DNA of 64,000 nt from Castor canadensis. Its lineage: Eukaryota > Chordata > Mammalia > Rodentia > Castoridae. The translations under genes and the position numbers were made by a program. A model generated the notes under the pieces. It saw nothing but the letters and a program-made list of their open reading frames with translations. It was not told where the DNA came from and made no database searches. The stretch lies in contig NC_133393.1 in NCBI RefSeq assembly GCF_047511655.1, positions 155,325,779 to 155,389,778 on the forward strand. The letters are read 5' to 3'. Positions 12,246 to 23,453 of the stretch are shown here, piece after piece. Position 1 is the stretch's first letter. Every line of letters starts with the position of its first letter.

Positions 12246-12477
12246 GGCCAGGTGCTGGTGGCTCACGCCTGTCATTGTAGCTACTCGGGTAGACAACAGG
12301 AGGATCGTGGTTTGAAGTCATCCGCGGGGAAATAGTTTATGAGACTATCTGAACAAAAAAGGGCTGGTGGAGTGGCTCAAGCAGTAAGAGTGCCTGCCTA
12401 CCAAGCGTGAAGTGTGAGTTCAAACCCCAGTACCGCCAAAAAGAAAAGGAAAGAAAGAAAGAAAGGAAAGAAAGGAG
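12246..12477 (+). mobile_element. Composite 7SL/tRNA (B1-ID type) SINE with intact target-site duplication
   Basis: The 5' half 'GCTGGTGGCTCACGCCTGTC' is 7SL-derived and carries the internal promoter. The 3' half 'GGCTGGTGGAGTGGCTCAAG' to 'GAGTTCAAACCCCAGTACC' is tRNA/ID-derived, ending in an A/G-rich tail. It is flanked by a perfect 12-bp duplication GTAGAGCCTGTG at 12234-12245 and 12478-12489. This SINE type suggests a castorid-like rodent. Confidence 0.9.
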
Positions 12478-13559
12478 GTAGAGCCTGTGTTTAGGAAAGA
12501 CAAGTTTCCCTGGAGGATAAGGGTAAGCAAAGGCATGAAAGCCTGGGGCTGGGCCATGGGCACAAATGTGACTCAGACGAGGTTCCTAACCAACGGAGTT
12601 GTAATCCCACCAAGACCCAGTCTTTCAGGCAGCGCCCCTTGTTCTCCTCCCTGCCGCAGAACAGACCCAATGTTGTGTGATCCACAACGTTGGATACCTC
12701 GCTCCTTGTCTGAAACTACTGGTCTTCCTTCTGCAGATAGGAAATGGTGGGAAAGGCTCCCCCGAGTGCTGGCCCTGACCGGGATACAGAGGGCTGTCTG
12801 GAAGGAGAGAGATGCTGGATGTGGACATGAGGGTCCTGAATCTTGCTTACCAGGGAGTTTCAGGGCCCTTTAGCTGGGGCACTTGACACAGAGGAGCTCA
12901 GTTTAGGATTGAAGGGGTTGGATGTGACTACAGTATTTCCAGGGGTGGTGGGCTGGGGCAGAGCACCAGGCAGGAAGGGCAGGGCAGAACAGAGGACCCA
13001 GCAGGGGAGGGACACAGAAGCCTCCAGGTCTTTCTCCTTCAGCTCTCTCTGCCCTCACCACAACCCCAGTCACCATCTTCCCGGGGCAAACCTTCACAGG
13101 GAGCTGATAGCGGGTCTCCCCAACCTAGGGTAAGGGTTCCAGAGGGAGTTCCCCTCTACCTGGTCCAGGTGAGCTGGAGAGCCCTGGTCTTGAAGGGGGT
13201 GCGGTATGTTTCTACTGGACGACCCCAGCTCCTAGGGGCAGATGGCCTCAGATCCATGCTGCACAGTGTGCTGCGTGGGGATGTGCAGCCCTGGTAGTGA
13301 CTAAGGTGAGATTTAGAGAAAGGTGTGTGTGTTGGGGGGCCGGGGAAGACGTCCAGATTCTGGGAGTAGGGAGCACCCTTGGCATATTGGGTCATTCCTG
13401 GCCAGGTACTGGGTGACAGCAGCGGGAGGCAGTGCCCACCGCCCACCCGTGCGGGCTCCAGGATCCTGTCCCGAGGGTGGAGCTGTGTTCTTGGCCGAGC
13501 ACTGGAGCTCAGGGGACAGGTATGTCCATCCGGGATCCAGGTGGTAACTGGCAGTAAAG

Positions 13560-14400
13560 TCACAGACCCATCTCCAAGGCAACAGGCCCGCACCGGGTCC
13601 GCGGGCAAGGTGACAGTAGCGTGCGTGCTTGTGCGCGGCCGTGTCGGTGGCGTCCGTGGCCCCGACTAGCTGGCGGTCACGCGTGCGCGTGGGTGCGGGC
13701 GGGCAGCAGGAACCCACGTGGGCCACCCAAACAAAGACGGCGCCGCGTGACCGAGCTCGCGGGCGCGGACCCGAGAGGGCGGGCGCGGAACCGACAGGGC
13801 GGGCGCGCCCCCGCGGGCGGGCGAGCGGGCGGGGCCGGCGCGGGGCGGGGCCGGCGCGGGGCGGGGCGGGGCGGCGGCTGCGCAGGCCGGCCCCGGGAGC
13901 GCGCAGACTCCGCGCAGCGGGACGCGAGCGCGCGACCTGGCGCCGCCGCCGCCGCCGCCGCCGCCTCCGCGCTCGTGGCCGGCATCCGCGGGGCCGACTC
14001 CTCCCCGCTCCCCGGCGCTGCTGGGCTCCCGGGCGGGCGGCAGGTGCAGCGCAGCCGGGTGGCCGGCGACGGGGACGCTGCGGCGGCGGGTGGATGAGAG
14101 TTGGCCCCGATCTCCGCGCAGGGTAAGCGGCGCGCGCTGGACACCCACACGGACCTCGGCGGCACTCGCTGTGCTCCGTTCCGGGCCGGAAGGGCCGTGA
14201 TCCGGTGCACTCTGTCCCGCTCCTCCCGATGCCGCCCGGGCCGGTAGCGGCGACCCTCGGTTCCGGGCCCCGTGCGGGCGCGTCCCGCACACACGCCCCC
14301 GGTGCGCGCGTCACGGCCGCCCTCCGCGCGCGCCGCGGGAACGGGCCTCGACTGCTCCCAGCCCTGCCAGGCGAGAGGAAAACGTCCCTAGGGCGCAGGG
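13560..14400 (+). promoter_or_regulatory. GRAMD4: CpG-island promoter of GRAMD4
   Basis: CpG dinucleotides are dense here and rare outside, the mark of an unmethylated promoter. A palindromic E-box CCCACGTGGG lies at 13713-13722. Sp1-type GC boxes (GGGCGGGG or its run-on form) occur at 13827-13835, 13842-13851 and 13858-13874, partly created by a perfect 16-bp tandem duplication at 13831-13862. A (GCC)8 run follows at about 13941-13965. No TATA box is evident, so start sites are probably dispersed. The gene is known as an E2F1 target; a TTCCCGC core is present on the minus strand at 14335-14341. The start sites themselves cannot be read from sequence alone. Confidence 0.85.
13990..14122 (+). 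other. GRAMD4: Probable first exon of GRAMD4 (5' boundary unknown)
   Basis: The right boundary is a good splice donor, GCAGG followed by GTAAGC, inside the CpG island. The left boundary (transcription start) is unknown; the start given is only a placeholder. Joined to the exon at 46398, an ATG at 14094 reads nine codons plus two bases into exon 2 in the same frame as the usual GRAMD4 start, with no stop between. That ATG has a weak context (T at -3, A at +4), so the exon may act mainly as 5' untranslated sequence. The frame is open upstream of this ATG as far as 13629. Confidence 0.65.
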
Positions 14401-15084
14401 CCCAGTCTGGAGGGGGGATCATTGGGCTGGGGGTCACTGAGGCTAGGTCGCTCCAGACCAGGCATGGGCGCAGCAAATGTCTTACTGACCTACACCTGGA
14501 GTGACTGGAGAGAAGGGTGCTTCACGTCCGTGAGACCCCGTAGATGGCCGGTCAAAACTTGTGATGCTTGCGCCTGTCCTTGCACCCTGCCTTCTCCCCT
14601 GTTCCTCTTCCTTTGTTTGTATGTTAGCTGGTGGGGTCCCTTTTGGGGTCAGTGGCACCTGGTTGGAGTCTAGGCCTGTGTTTGTGTACCAGAAAGAAGG
14701 TGGGGTGCAATGTGGCACCCTAGCCTAAGGCCCTCACTTGTCTGGAGCAGGACCAGCACCCCTGTGACAAGACCGGGGGATTATGGGGGAGAGGGGCTGG
14801 AGCACCTGTCCTTGCCTGTGGCCCTGTGGCAGGACCCCCAAGCCCAAAGACCTGAGTGTGGCCCCCAGAGGCTATCCACCTGGGGGCTGTTGCCAGCCCC
14901 ATATTTCCTGGGTAGGAGAGACCTTTTGCAGGATGGGACTCCCGTTTTGCCTTTTTGAGTTGAGAAGGAAATTCAGAGTTCTGAGCTCCTGAATCTCAGC
15001 TACCCAAGGCCAGCCCGCAGTGGGGCTGGTCTCAGGACTGGACTCTGGAAGAGGGTCAGGGTCAGGGTCAGGGCTCTGTTGTCT

Positions 15085-15235
15085 GAAGGAGAGGGCAGTT
15101 GGAAACTTACCTCTTACCCATCTGTGCTGTGACCTTGGGCAAGGCACTGAGCCTCTTGTGCCTCAATTTCCTCAGTGAGGGGGAGGGGACAGATAAAAAG
15201 GATTAAATGAGGTGAAGGTGCCCTGCTGACCAAAC
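15085..15235 (+). repeat. MIR SINE remnant
   Basis: 'GTGCTGTGACCTTGGGCAAG', 'GCCTCAATTTCCTCA' and 'AGGATTAAATGAGGTGA' are the MIR core in forward order. Just upstream, at 15052-15077, is a short (GGTCAG)n run. Confidence 0.75.
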
Positions 15236-17402
15236 ATACCCTAGGTCAAGAGGTAGAACAGGCTGGTAAGGCCAGTAGTGTCCTTTGCCTCCAAGGTGGC
15301 TGTGGCTGACCTGTGGATCTCTGTAAAGAATTGTCTGTGGTTTCTCACATATCTCAGGCCCATTTGGGGACAAATGGTGCTGCCAGGTGAGGGTGTTCTA
15401 ATTGTTGCCCTTCTCCTGTGCTGGGATGAAACCATGTCCTTCAGGTGTTACCTGTTACACTCTGATCGGGGGGCCTCAGTAAGCTTGCTCCTCCTTCCTG
15501 CCCAAGATCCCTCTGGAGACCTGCTGCTTGGCTTTCTCCCGCCATTGGCCATGGCATTGACCTTCTGCGGCACCCTGTGACCCAGGGCAGTGGAGAATCC
15601 CCACTGTTTGGGCAGGGCTGAACTCATGGGAGATGGGAGGGATTTGGGTCTGGTCCTGGTGACTGAGAGGTCAGGTTCCTGGGGTCTTATCCTCAGTGGG
15701 CTCTGCCTATCTTTCCTCAGGGGAGTGGGCTGTCCCTACCTGTCCCCATGATGTTTATTTTTATGCTAGAGAGCCATTTCCTGGAAACAGCATTGCAAAG
15801 TCTCAAAGTTGAGGTCTGTTTCAACACAGCCCAGGATGCCTGTTTATCCTGTGCTCCCTACTAAGGGCCCTTCCCCAAGGAAGAATCAGGTGGCCTCACT
15901 CCATACCCTGTCTGTACTCTCTGTTATCTGGTGAGACAAGAGTGGTACCAAGGGACAGCTTGGTCACCATTGCCGATAGATAGCAGCTTCTGTGGCCTCT
16001 ACTGTCCTTATTTGGGTTTCACCTTCACCACGGAAAAAGCAGATGGAGAATCAGACCGTGTTTCCCAAATCACTATTCTTGCTACACAATAGAATAGAGT
16101 AGTGGTGGGCACAATGGAAACAAAATGTCATTAGCGTCTATGAGACACTGTTGCCAGCTGGGCTGCAGGAGCCAGCAAGGTTGTTGTTAAGGCTATTTCA
16201 GAAACTCCAGCCTCAGCCCCAACATATCTGGATGAAATGCACATAACAGGAGACCCAAAGGTCCCTTGTCCTAAGGTTAGTGATTGTGCTATCTGGGTGC
16301 CCTTCCCCTCCCCTGGGTGTCCGCAGGGGATACATGGAGGACCCTCCAACTCCACACACTGCTGTCTGGGTATCTACCTCCAGAAGCCTTGTGTAGGAAT
16401 GGCACCAGCCAGGGGCTCATCTCTGGGGGCTGCCTGCTCTTGGAGAGCTGGGCACCCTGCTCTGGTCTCTGTTGTTTGGCTGTCTGTGTGTGTCAGGATG
16501 GGGACCCCTGCCTCGTGGCCATGGTAGGAGGAGCGTGTGGGCCAGGAAGGGAGATACTGTGACTGGCTGAGTCTCTGCTTCCTTCCCTGCAAAGTGGAGA
16601 CCATTTCAGTTAGCCAGGTTGCTGCCTGGTGGCATCTGCTGACGGTGTTGGGGTGTGCACTGAGAGAAATGAATAATGAATGGAGGGAGACAAGATGTGG
16701 GCTGTAGGCCATGCAGAGTAAGTAGTAGGTGGATGTGCTTGTCTTGAGGCAGCTGCTCTTTTCCTGGCCAGGAGATGATTGCTTCCTGGGAGGCCACCCC
16801 AGGCTAGTCTGACCACTCATATCGCCTTTGTCCATCACAAAGCTTTGGCTTGGATGCCCAGGAGCTGGCCTGGGGGCTCTTAGGCACCATGGTGGGTTCA
16901 GGGTTACTTTCTCCTTAGCTTTGCACTGGTAGAGTGGTGGTGCTCTTGCTCAGTCTTCATCCTGGGCAGAACCTAGAATTAGAAGGCACTGCTTGTGAGG
17001 GGGGTAGAAGTCCAAGTCCTTTATAGTCAGGGGTGGGCTGACTGGCATGGGAGGAGGCCTGGGTGAGGGGGGCACAGGGCAGTTACACCTGCTCGGAGCC
17101 TGGGGAATGGAGAAGTGTCTTTGTAAGGACAGAGGGCGCTGACTTCTCTACAGACAAATGTGGCCGAGACTGGGGTTTCCCTACTTAGAGAAAACCTTGT
17201 TCCTTTCCTCTTGGGTGTCTGTGTGTGGCCTGTACAGAAGGCCTGGGCGGGAGTTTGGGCTGTAAGTCACCACTAATGGCACTCACCATCTAAGGGCCAT
17301 TGTTAAGACTCTTTGAGTTATAACCAGGGTTGTGATTATGCCTAAGCCTTGTGATTAGAGTCCCCTGCGGTTACTCAGGAAGACAGGAAGTATTGCCCTA
17401 TC

Positions 17403-17426
17403 AAAAAAAAAAAAAAAAAAAAAAAA
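17403..17426 (+). repeat. Poly(A) run of 24
   Basis: An uninterrupted run of 24 A with no recognisable retroelement body on its left. A MIR begins just to the right. Confidence 0.85.
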
Positions 17427-17429
17427 CCT

Positions 17430-17650
17430 AATGGTAATAATAGAAATCACTCAGTCTACACACCAAATAGTGCGCTGTGTGCTTTACACAAATTTTCTTA
17501 CAAAGTCCTCACCACGTACACTTTCACCTCATACTCCAGGTGAGGAAACTGAGGCACAGAGTGGGGGATGGGGAAGCTTGCCCACGTGCCTGGTTAGGTC
17601 AGTAGTAGATCTGCGATTTGAACTCGCTGTGCTTGTGGCTGCGCAGCCTT
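17430..17650 (-). repeat. MIR SINE remnant
   Basis: 'GTGTGCTTTACACAAATTTT', 'GGTGAGGAAACTGAGGCACA' and 'GATTTGAACTCGCTGTG' give an almost full-length inverted MIR. Confidence 0.75.
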
Positions 17651-18051
17651 GCTGGCCCTGGTAACCCTTGTGTAAAGTTCAGCTGAGTTACTGGGAGTTG
17701 GAAAAGGGAAATATATACCATCCATTCAGAGGCATGGTGTCATGTCTCCCTTTGCTGTCTAACTTGCAGTAACAGCAGGATGTGACAGTGTCTTTCCCCA
17801 GGTCCAGTGGCCTCATGATTCATTTTCTTAACTACCGACAGGAGGTGGGTGCTGTGGTGAGCTCCATCTCAGAAACGAGGGTACCCCAACACAGAAGTTT
17901 GGAAACTTCCCTGTGGCACAGCTGATGTGTGGTGCAGCCCAGCTGAACCAGTTTCAACTGGTGAGCTCCACTCCAGAGCAGGGGGCGGTCATGTGGAGAA
18001 AGTCTTTGTCTTGCTACTGTGGGTTTTTTTTTTATTTTTATTTTATTTTTG

Positions 18052-18112
18052 TTGAGATAACTTAACCTCTTGGGGCTTCAGTTCTGCCACCTGTGAACAT
18101 GGTCCTGGCACA
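18052..18112 (+). repeat. MIR fragment behind a T-rich run
   Basis: 'AACTTAACCTCTTGGGGCTT' and 'CAGTTCTGCCACCTGTGAA' match the MIR core. A T-rich low-complexity tract (18026-18051) precedes it. Confidence 0.5.
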
Positions 18113-19139
18113 GAACACTGAAGCCTGAGGCTGTGTCTGTCACTGTGTCTGTATTGCCTCCCATAGGAAAGCCGGGGTGGTGGTGGGTGGGGAGGCTTGG
18201 CTACCACTTTCCTGGAGGAGGACTCACCCTGTCCCCCGTGTGTAGGCCTTGGCTGGGGTTGAGTGAGCAGAGTGGTGGTCTGGGAGTGAGGGCTTCCGGA
18301 ATGGTGCCTGTCATCAGGCACAGTGTCGCTGCCCTCTGTGAGGCGGGCGGAGTGTGGGAGCTCTGGACACTGTGAAGCACTGGGCCCAGCAAGTCGCTAC
18401 CTGACCCTTGGGAACAGGTGGCAGAGGAGGCTCCACAGACTCTGGATGCCATCAAACTCAAGCTGAGGTGGGAGAAACCAAATGTACCCCGAGACTGTGG
18501 AGGGCCACAACAGGTAGGAAGGTTCCAGGGGACACTAGGTCGTCTTGGTTGGGTCCCTCTGAGATCAGTGGCATGGACCACTGTGTCTACCTATCCCCCT
18601 GCCAACCGGGGCTACGGCTGTTTGGGGTGGGCCTTTGGGTCAGAGGTGGAGGGCGGGGATGTGGCTGGCAGACCCAGCTCCTACCGCACACGCCCTCCCT
18701 GATGGTCTCACCCCCCATTTCCAGCCCCCACCCTCCCTCTTCTCTGTTTCTGCGTCTGCCTCCCCTCTGCCCCATGTCCTTGGCCAGGGAGACCTCCTGT
18801 GAGTGCCCACTGCTCCATTGGTCCCTCCCTGCCTTTTCCTGCAGAGCCCACTGGCCTGCTTCCCCGTGTGCCATGCCCTTGTAGAAGCCAGCGTCTGTCC
18901 ACGCCAATCCAGCATTATTCCCTTGTGGCCAGTAACTTGGAGTGGCACTGTCCTCTGTCCTCACTCGGTTGCTCTGCAGCGCAGATTCCAACAACCAGCA
19001 CCCTCAGGTTCGGGGACCCAGGTTCCCAGGTGGGGGAGGGGCATTAGGAGGGGCCAGGAGCTCTGGCTACTGCCTGAGGGCGGGGATGAGGTGGTGCTGG
19101 GAGAAGAGTTTGCCTTCCACAGCCTGGCCATGTGTTTGT

Positions 19140-19325
19140 CTTCATTTTCCTGCCTTACATTTGAGTTACCACCTCCAGGAAGCCTTCCTGCCTTCCCCTT
19201 CCCATGGCCAGTTGACCCCCTGCCCTAGTGCCGATTGCCTGTGTGTGGTTGTTCATGTGCTAGAGGGTAGGGCTTACTTTTCCTCTGATGCCTTGAGTCC
19301 AGGCAAGTGCGTGGGGACGAATGGC
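19140..19325 (+). repeat. L2-like 3' fragment
   Basis: 'ACCTCCAGGAAGCCTTCCTG' followed by 'GCTAGAGGGTAGGGCTTACT' is in L2 order but diverged. Confidence 0.45.
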
Positions 19326-19589
19326 TATAGATGAGGGAGGCCTGCAGAGTGGATCCCATGGGGCTCTAACTGACTGCCCTAGAGTCTGTTCTCCAGCTAG
19401 CTATTTCTGTCCCTTGATTATCCTTCCTTTGTGTAGTACCTGTCTCGACCTTCTGTGTCCTTAGGGTGTCCCAGGGGCAGGCCCTGGTCAGGCTGTGGAT
19501 GTGGAGGAAACTCAGACAAAGCTGGTGAGCCTGGAACCCACCCTTTGTCATGCTATCCTGCACTGGGTGGCACACTGAACTTTTGTTTT

Positions 19590-20560
19590 TAGTAGACTGC
19601 ATTTTTTAGAACCATTTTAGATTTACATAAACATTACAAAGATGATGCAAAGTTTCATATTGCCCTCCCCCTAACACTCAGAATTTGTTTTATTAACATC
19701 TTAGATTGGTGTGGTTTGTTTGTTACAGTTTCTGAATGAACATTGATACATTGTTAGCAAAGTCCATGGTTCATTCAGGTTTCCTTAGCACCTAACATCC
19801 TAAGTTACAGGACCCCATCCAGGTCCCACATGGCATTTAGTTGTCATGTCTCCTTAGGCTCCTACTAACTGTGACAGTGTGTCAGCCTTTTCTTTGGGTG
19901 ACCCTGACTTTCTTGAGGAATTTAGGTATATGTAGGATCTCTGGCTTAGAAATCTGTCAGTGTGGACAATTGGAATTCCTCTACTGGAATTTAGGTTGTT
20001 TTTCTCATGGTGAGTCTGGGGTGAGGGGTTGGGGTGGATCACAGAAGGAAAGTGCCCTTGTTATCACTTGGTGTCAGGGTCACACTGACACTTTGTGTCT
20101 GTCAATGTGACTCATCACTGTTGGTGCCGAGTCGGTCCCTGGCTGAGGCATGTTTGCCAGGCACCCATTTCTTCCCCTCCACACTGTTTGGAATGAAGAC
20201 ACTGTGTAGCCCGCAGGTAAGGGGGGCGGAATTCTGCTGTGCCTCCCTGAGGGCACGTAGCTAAGTTATTTGGAATTCTGTATGGATGGGAAACGCCTCT
20301 TCTCTGCTACTTACCAATCTATCCGACCACTGATTTCCGTCAGTGTGGATTCGTGGTTACGGTGAAATTCCACCTTATTCATTTTATCTCTCCATTGTTC
20401 CACTCTGACCCCTGGGTCCATGAGAGGCCTTATCTTGTGGTTGCCTGAGTGCCTCTGAGCTCTGGTCCCACAGCTCTGGATCCAGGATTGGTCCCAGGGA
20501 GCCTGAGCTCCTTTTACTGGAGAACAGCATCAGAAACCCAGACCTGGGTAGGAGTGTGCT
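19590..20560 (-). mobile_element. L1M 3'-UTR remnant
   Basis: This long AT-richer block follows the inverted 3' UTR of an old L1M family: 'TTTACATAAACATTACAAAG', 'GGACCCCATCCAGGTCCCAC', 'GGCATTTAGTTGTCATGTCT', 'AAGTGCCCTTGTTATCAC', 'GGAATTCTGTATGGA' and 'GAGCTCCTTTTACTGGAGAA'. It is non-coding and about 1 kb long. Similar remnants at 56.8 and 58.2 kb share parts of this order. Confidence 0.7.
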
Positions 20561-22207
20561 GGGTGCTACTGGGTTTAGTTGCCCAGCCATATCTCCTCAG
20601 CTGATGGGGCAGGAAATACACATGAACACTGTCCCGTGTGTGCCAGCACCCCGCCAGCACCTCCGCACGTGCCCATCTGGATCTGCAGCAAGGGAAACTC
20701 ACGTTCAGATGGTGACAAATCCTACCCAGTCACCACATGGGTGGTTCTCATCTCTTCCCCTTGCCGATCAATACATTTCTACCCCAGCAGCAGAGAACCA
20801 GGCGCCCTCCCTTTCCATTCAATGCCAGTGCCATGCACGAGATCAGAACTGGCATCATGAGAAGAGCTTTATTGACCAGGATGCAGTGGGTATATGTGGT
20901 CCCTTTGCCTCATGCCCCAGGCTCGTGGCACCTGCTGACAACAGTCCTGCAGAGCCTAGGGTGGGGATGGGAGACTGTTGTCTTCTCCAGAGCTGTTCTG
21001 AAAGGGTTCTGTGTCAAGAGGGAGAGGGAAGAGGAGAAGGCCTGGGAGCCAGGGACTTCCTGCTGAACTCACCAGCCTTACTGTAGGATGGGCACAGACT
21101 GGAGCGTCCCTTTGAAATTTGGGGGTGGGGCCGACTTTGAAGCATCCTGGTGATCTGGGCTCATCAGGCAGGCTGGAGAAAGCTTTCCGCAGGACATTCT
21201 GGAGCTCAGGGCATCTTTGACTCTGATCCTGGCTGGGTCTGTCTCCTCTATGCCTCTGAAATTGCCACCTCAGCAGGGGGCAGCCTTTGAAATGTTCTAC
21301 AGAGCAGTGAAGGCACACCTACTCCCTTGCTGGGAAATGTCACTCATGCTTGGGATGCTTTCAAGGCGGTGTGGGAACTGGGAACCGGCTGGACACTCCA
21401 TCTCTGCTGACCAGGTCCCGGCATCTTGGTTCCATCTCTGCACAGCTGCTCAGCAGTGTCTGCTGCCCTGGCCCAGCTGTGTAGGTCCTTACAGTTGGTG
21501 CTTTTGAGCAGGCCTTGTTTAACGGGAATTGTGCAGGTGTGAAATGAGCCACGCAAAGTGGAGCTGGGCATGTGGAGACCTGCAAGTCAGGTGGGAGATA
21601 GGTGGGCATCAAGTCTCCAGTGAGAGGCCTAAGAGTAGGGTTCGGGGTTCGGGGGTTGCTGGGTGGATGTTTCAGAAGGGGTGGCCACCTGAGCAGGCTC
21701 AGAAGACACCTAGACAGCACTTGTCAGTTATGCTATTGTCACTTTGGGATGAAGTGAGGCAGGACATGGGGCAGTGGAGGGGACAGGTAGGGTGCTGGGC
21801 TGGGTTCAGCAGGGTGGTTCAGTTCCTGGGCTCCTGTTTGCTGTGTGATGTGGGCAGAGCTCTGGGTTGTCCCAGGACAGGTGCCAGTCCCATCCCTGAC
21901 AGGCGTGAAGGTGACGGAGGTGGGGAAGGACATGCAGTCTGTACTGTCTACACTCACGGGAGGCGCACACTGCTGTCTACACTCATGGAGGGGTCTTGCA
22001 CACTGCTCTCTGCATGTGTTGGCAGTGCTGTATTCTAGGCAGGGTTTTTGGGCTCTCCGAGGAGCCTGTCTTGTTCTCCTGATGTTGGGTTAACTTCCAC
22101 TGTGGAGAAAAGGCTCTTGGTACCAGCACACCAGGCTCTGGCCTAAAATACCCCACTCTGCCTGCACACGCCCTCCTCCCCCCCATGTGTTTAGCTGCCC
22201 CATCCCT

Positions 22208-22290
22208 GTGTTTTGGCGTGTGCTTATTAAGGACCTGCCCTGTGCCAGGCACTGGTCAATGCTGAAGTCCTCAGTGCCATCAGGGAGCCT
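22208..22290 (-). repeat. MIR fragment
   Basis: 'TTATTAAGGACCTGCCCTGTG' followed by 'CCAGGCACTGGTCAATGCTG' is the inverted MIR end. Confidence 0.6.
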
Positions 22291-23275
22291 GGGATGGGAG
22301 GGGGACCTGTCCAGGTAGGATGGTAGAGAGAGGCTGGAGCTGTGGGCTGGGGGTGGATGTCCTGACTCAGTGGGAGGGATATGGGGTACAGGAGGCCTCG
22401 GGCTACATGACTGCCTCCCTGGGACCAGGCTTAGGCTGGTGTGACCTGTGAGGCCAGCTTATTGAAGGCCAGTTTGTATCCCAGGTTCCTTCAGTCCTGG
22501 CCAGTTGTGCTCTCAGCTCTTCTGGGGCCAGGACATCATGGGAGACCTGGCTTACAGTGCAGCCCTGGCTAAATCTCCTGAAGGCCCTGGGCTGTGTGTC
22601 GGGGCTGGGGCCTCCCACGACCCTGACATTTCCCCTGACCCTGTGGGGTGTGTCTCAGGAAGTGGGTGGAGCTGTCTCAGTAGCCAAGAGCCACTGAAAT
22701 CAGGAACAGGACCAGCTCCACCCAGACTTTCTCAGTGTAGCCTTTCTCAGGAGTGAGGCTAAGGGCAGAACCATCTACTTACCCACACCTTATCTGGGGT
22801 CTGCCTGTTGTGACCCTGCTACCCCGTCTCCTTCCTTGCCCTACACCCCATCCCCATGTACCCATTCCAAGTCCCGGCTGGGCTGCGTTGGCACTTCTGA
22901 GATTTGTGAACCTGCCCCTCCTGTATGATGGTTAGGCAATTGCAGGGTGACGCTGGCCTGGAGAAGCTCTGTCTGTGTGGCCATACAGCTCATGACTGAA
23001 TCATCTGTGGAGACCTAGCTGCTGGGTCCTGGTGGCTGTCTGGTGACTACATATTGGTGTGTGGAGCAAGGGGTCCGTGTTTGCCAGGAAAGCAGGCTTG
23101 AGTAAGCTTTCTGGACTGGAGAGGGCCTGTAGTTTTCAGACCTCCTTCCCTGAAGCTCAGGGGGCAGCTGAGGCCTGGGGTTTAGGGGACACACGTGTCA
23201 GCGAGGTGTGCTCCAACTGTAGCCTCTGGGGTGGGCAGTTTGGCATTTAAAATTCTGAAGAAATCTGAGTCATTG

Positions 23276-23420
23276 GAAGGCTGGGTGTGATGGTGCACAC
23301 CTGTAATCTTAGCACCAGTTGAGGCAGGAAGAGCATGAGTTCGAAGCAAGCCTGGGCTACATAATGGAGATGCAGCTCAGTGGTAGAGTGTGCTTGTTAG
23401 CATGGGTCCTTCCCCAGCAA
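23276..23420 (+). mobile_element. B1-ID composite SINE
   Basis: A 7SL/B1-like half ('GGTGTGATGGTGCACACCTG', 'GAGTTCGAAGCAAGCCTGGG') joins directly to an ID-like half ('GAGATGCAGCTCAGTGGTAG', 'CCTTCCCCAGCAAC'). The tail has become a CA/CG-rich simple repeat. Confidence 0.8.
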
Positions 23421-23453
23421 CACACGCACACGCACGCACACATGCACACACAC
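23421..23453 (+). repeat. (CACACG)n / (CA)n simple repeat
   Basis: An imperfect CA/CG repeat directly behind the SINE at 23276, the usual fate of a SINE tail. Confidence 0.85.

Larger units (their letters stand above)
1..13559. other. Intergenic region upstream of GRAMD4
   Basis: No exon with a recognisable protein and flanking splice sites was found here. The reading frames present are short, on both strands, and lack protein-like composition. Old repeats (listed separately) cover parts of it: MIR, L2, MaLR-type LTRs, L1 3' ends, a Tigger-like fragment and one younger SINE. I recognise nothing in 1-1340, 2976-3390, 3535-4080, 5090-5640, 5920-6770, 7260-8525, 8950-10550, 10900-11565 and 12490-13559, apart from short tandem duplications and homopolymer runs (ten G at 7593, T-run near 11480). 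In human the gene upstream of GRAMD4 is CELSR1, head to head and some distance away; none of its coding sequence is seen here. Confidence 0.7.

Noticed and set aside
12360-12440. tRNA-like sequence with A- and B-box motifs
   Set aside because: It is the ID half of a SINE with an A-rich tail and flanking duplication, not a functional tRNA gene. The same applies at 43.57 and 58.78 kb.
13831-13874. Possible CRISPR-like short direct repeats
   Set aside because: These are contiguous GC-box tandem duplications in a mammalian promoter, without spacers.
13313-14476. A 387-codon open frame on the minus strand across the CpG island
   Set aside because: Its product is almost all Arg, Ala, Pro and Gly, as expected when GC-rich DNA lacks stop codons. 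Other frames here are equally open and no splice sites or family resemblance support it.
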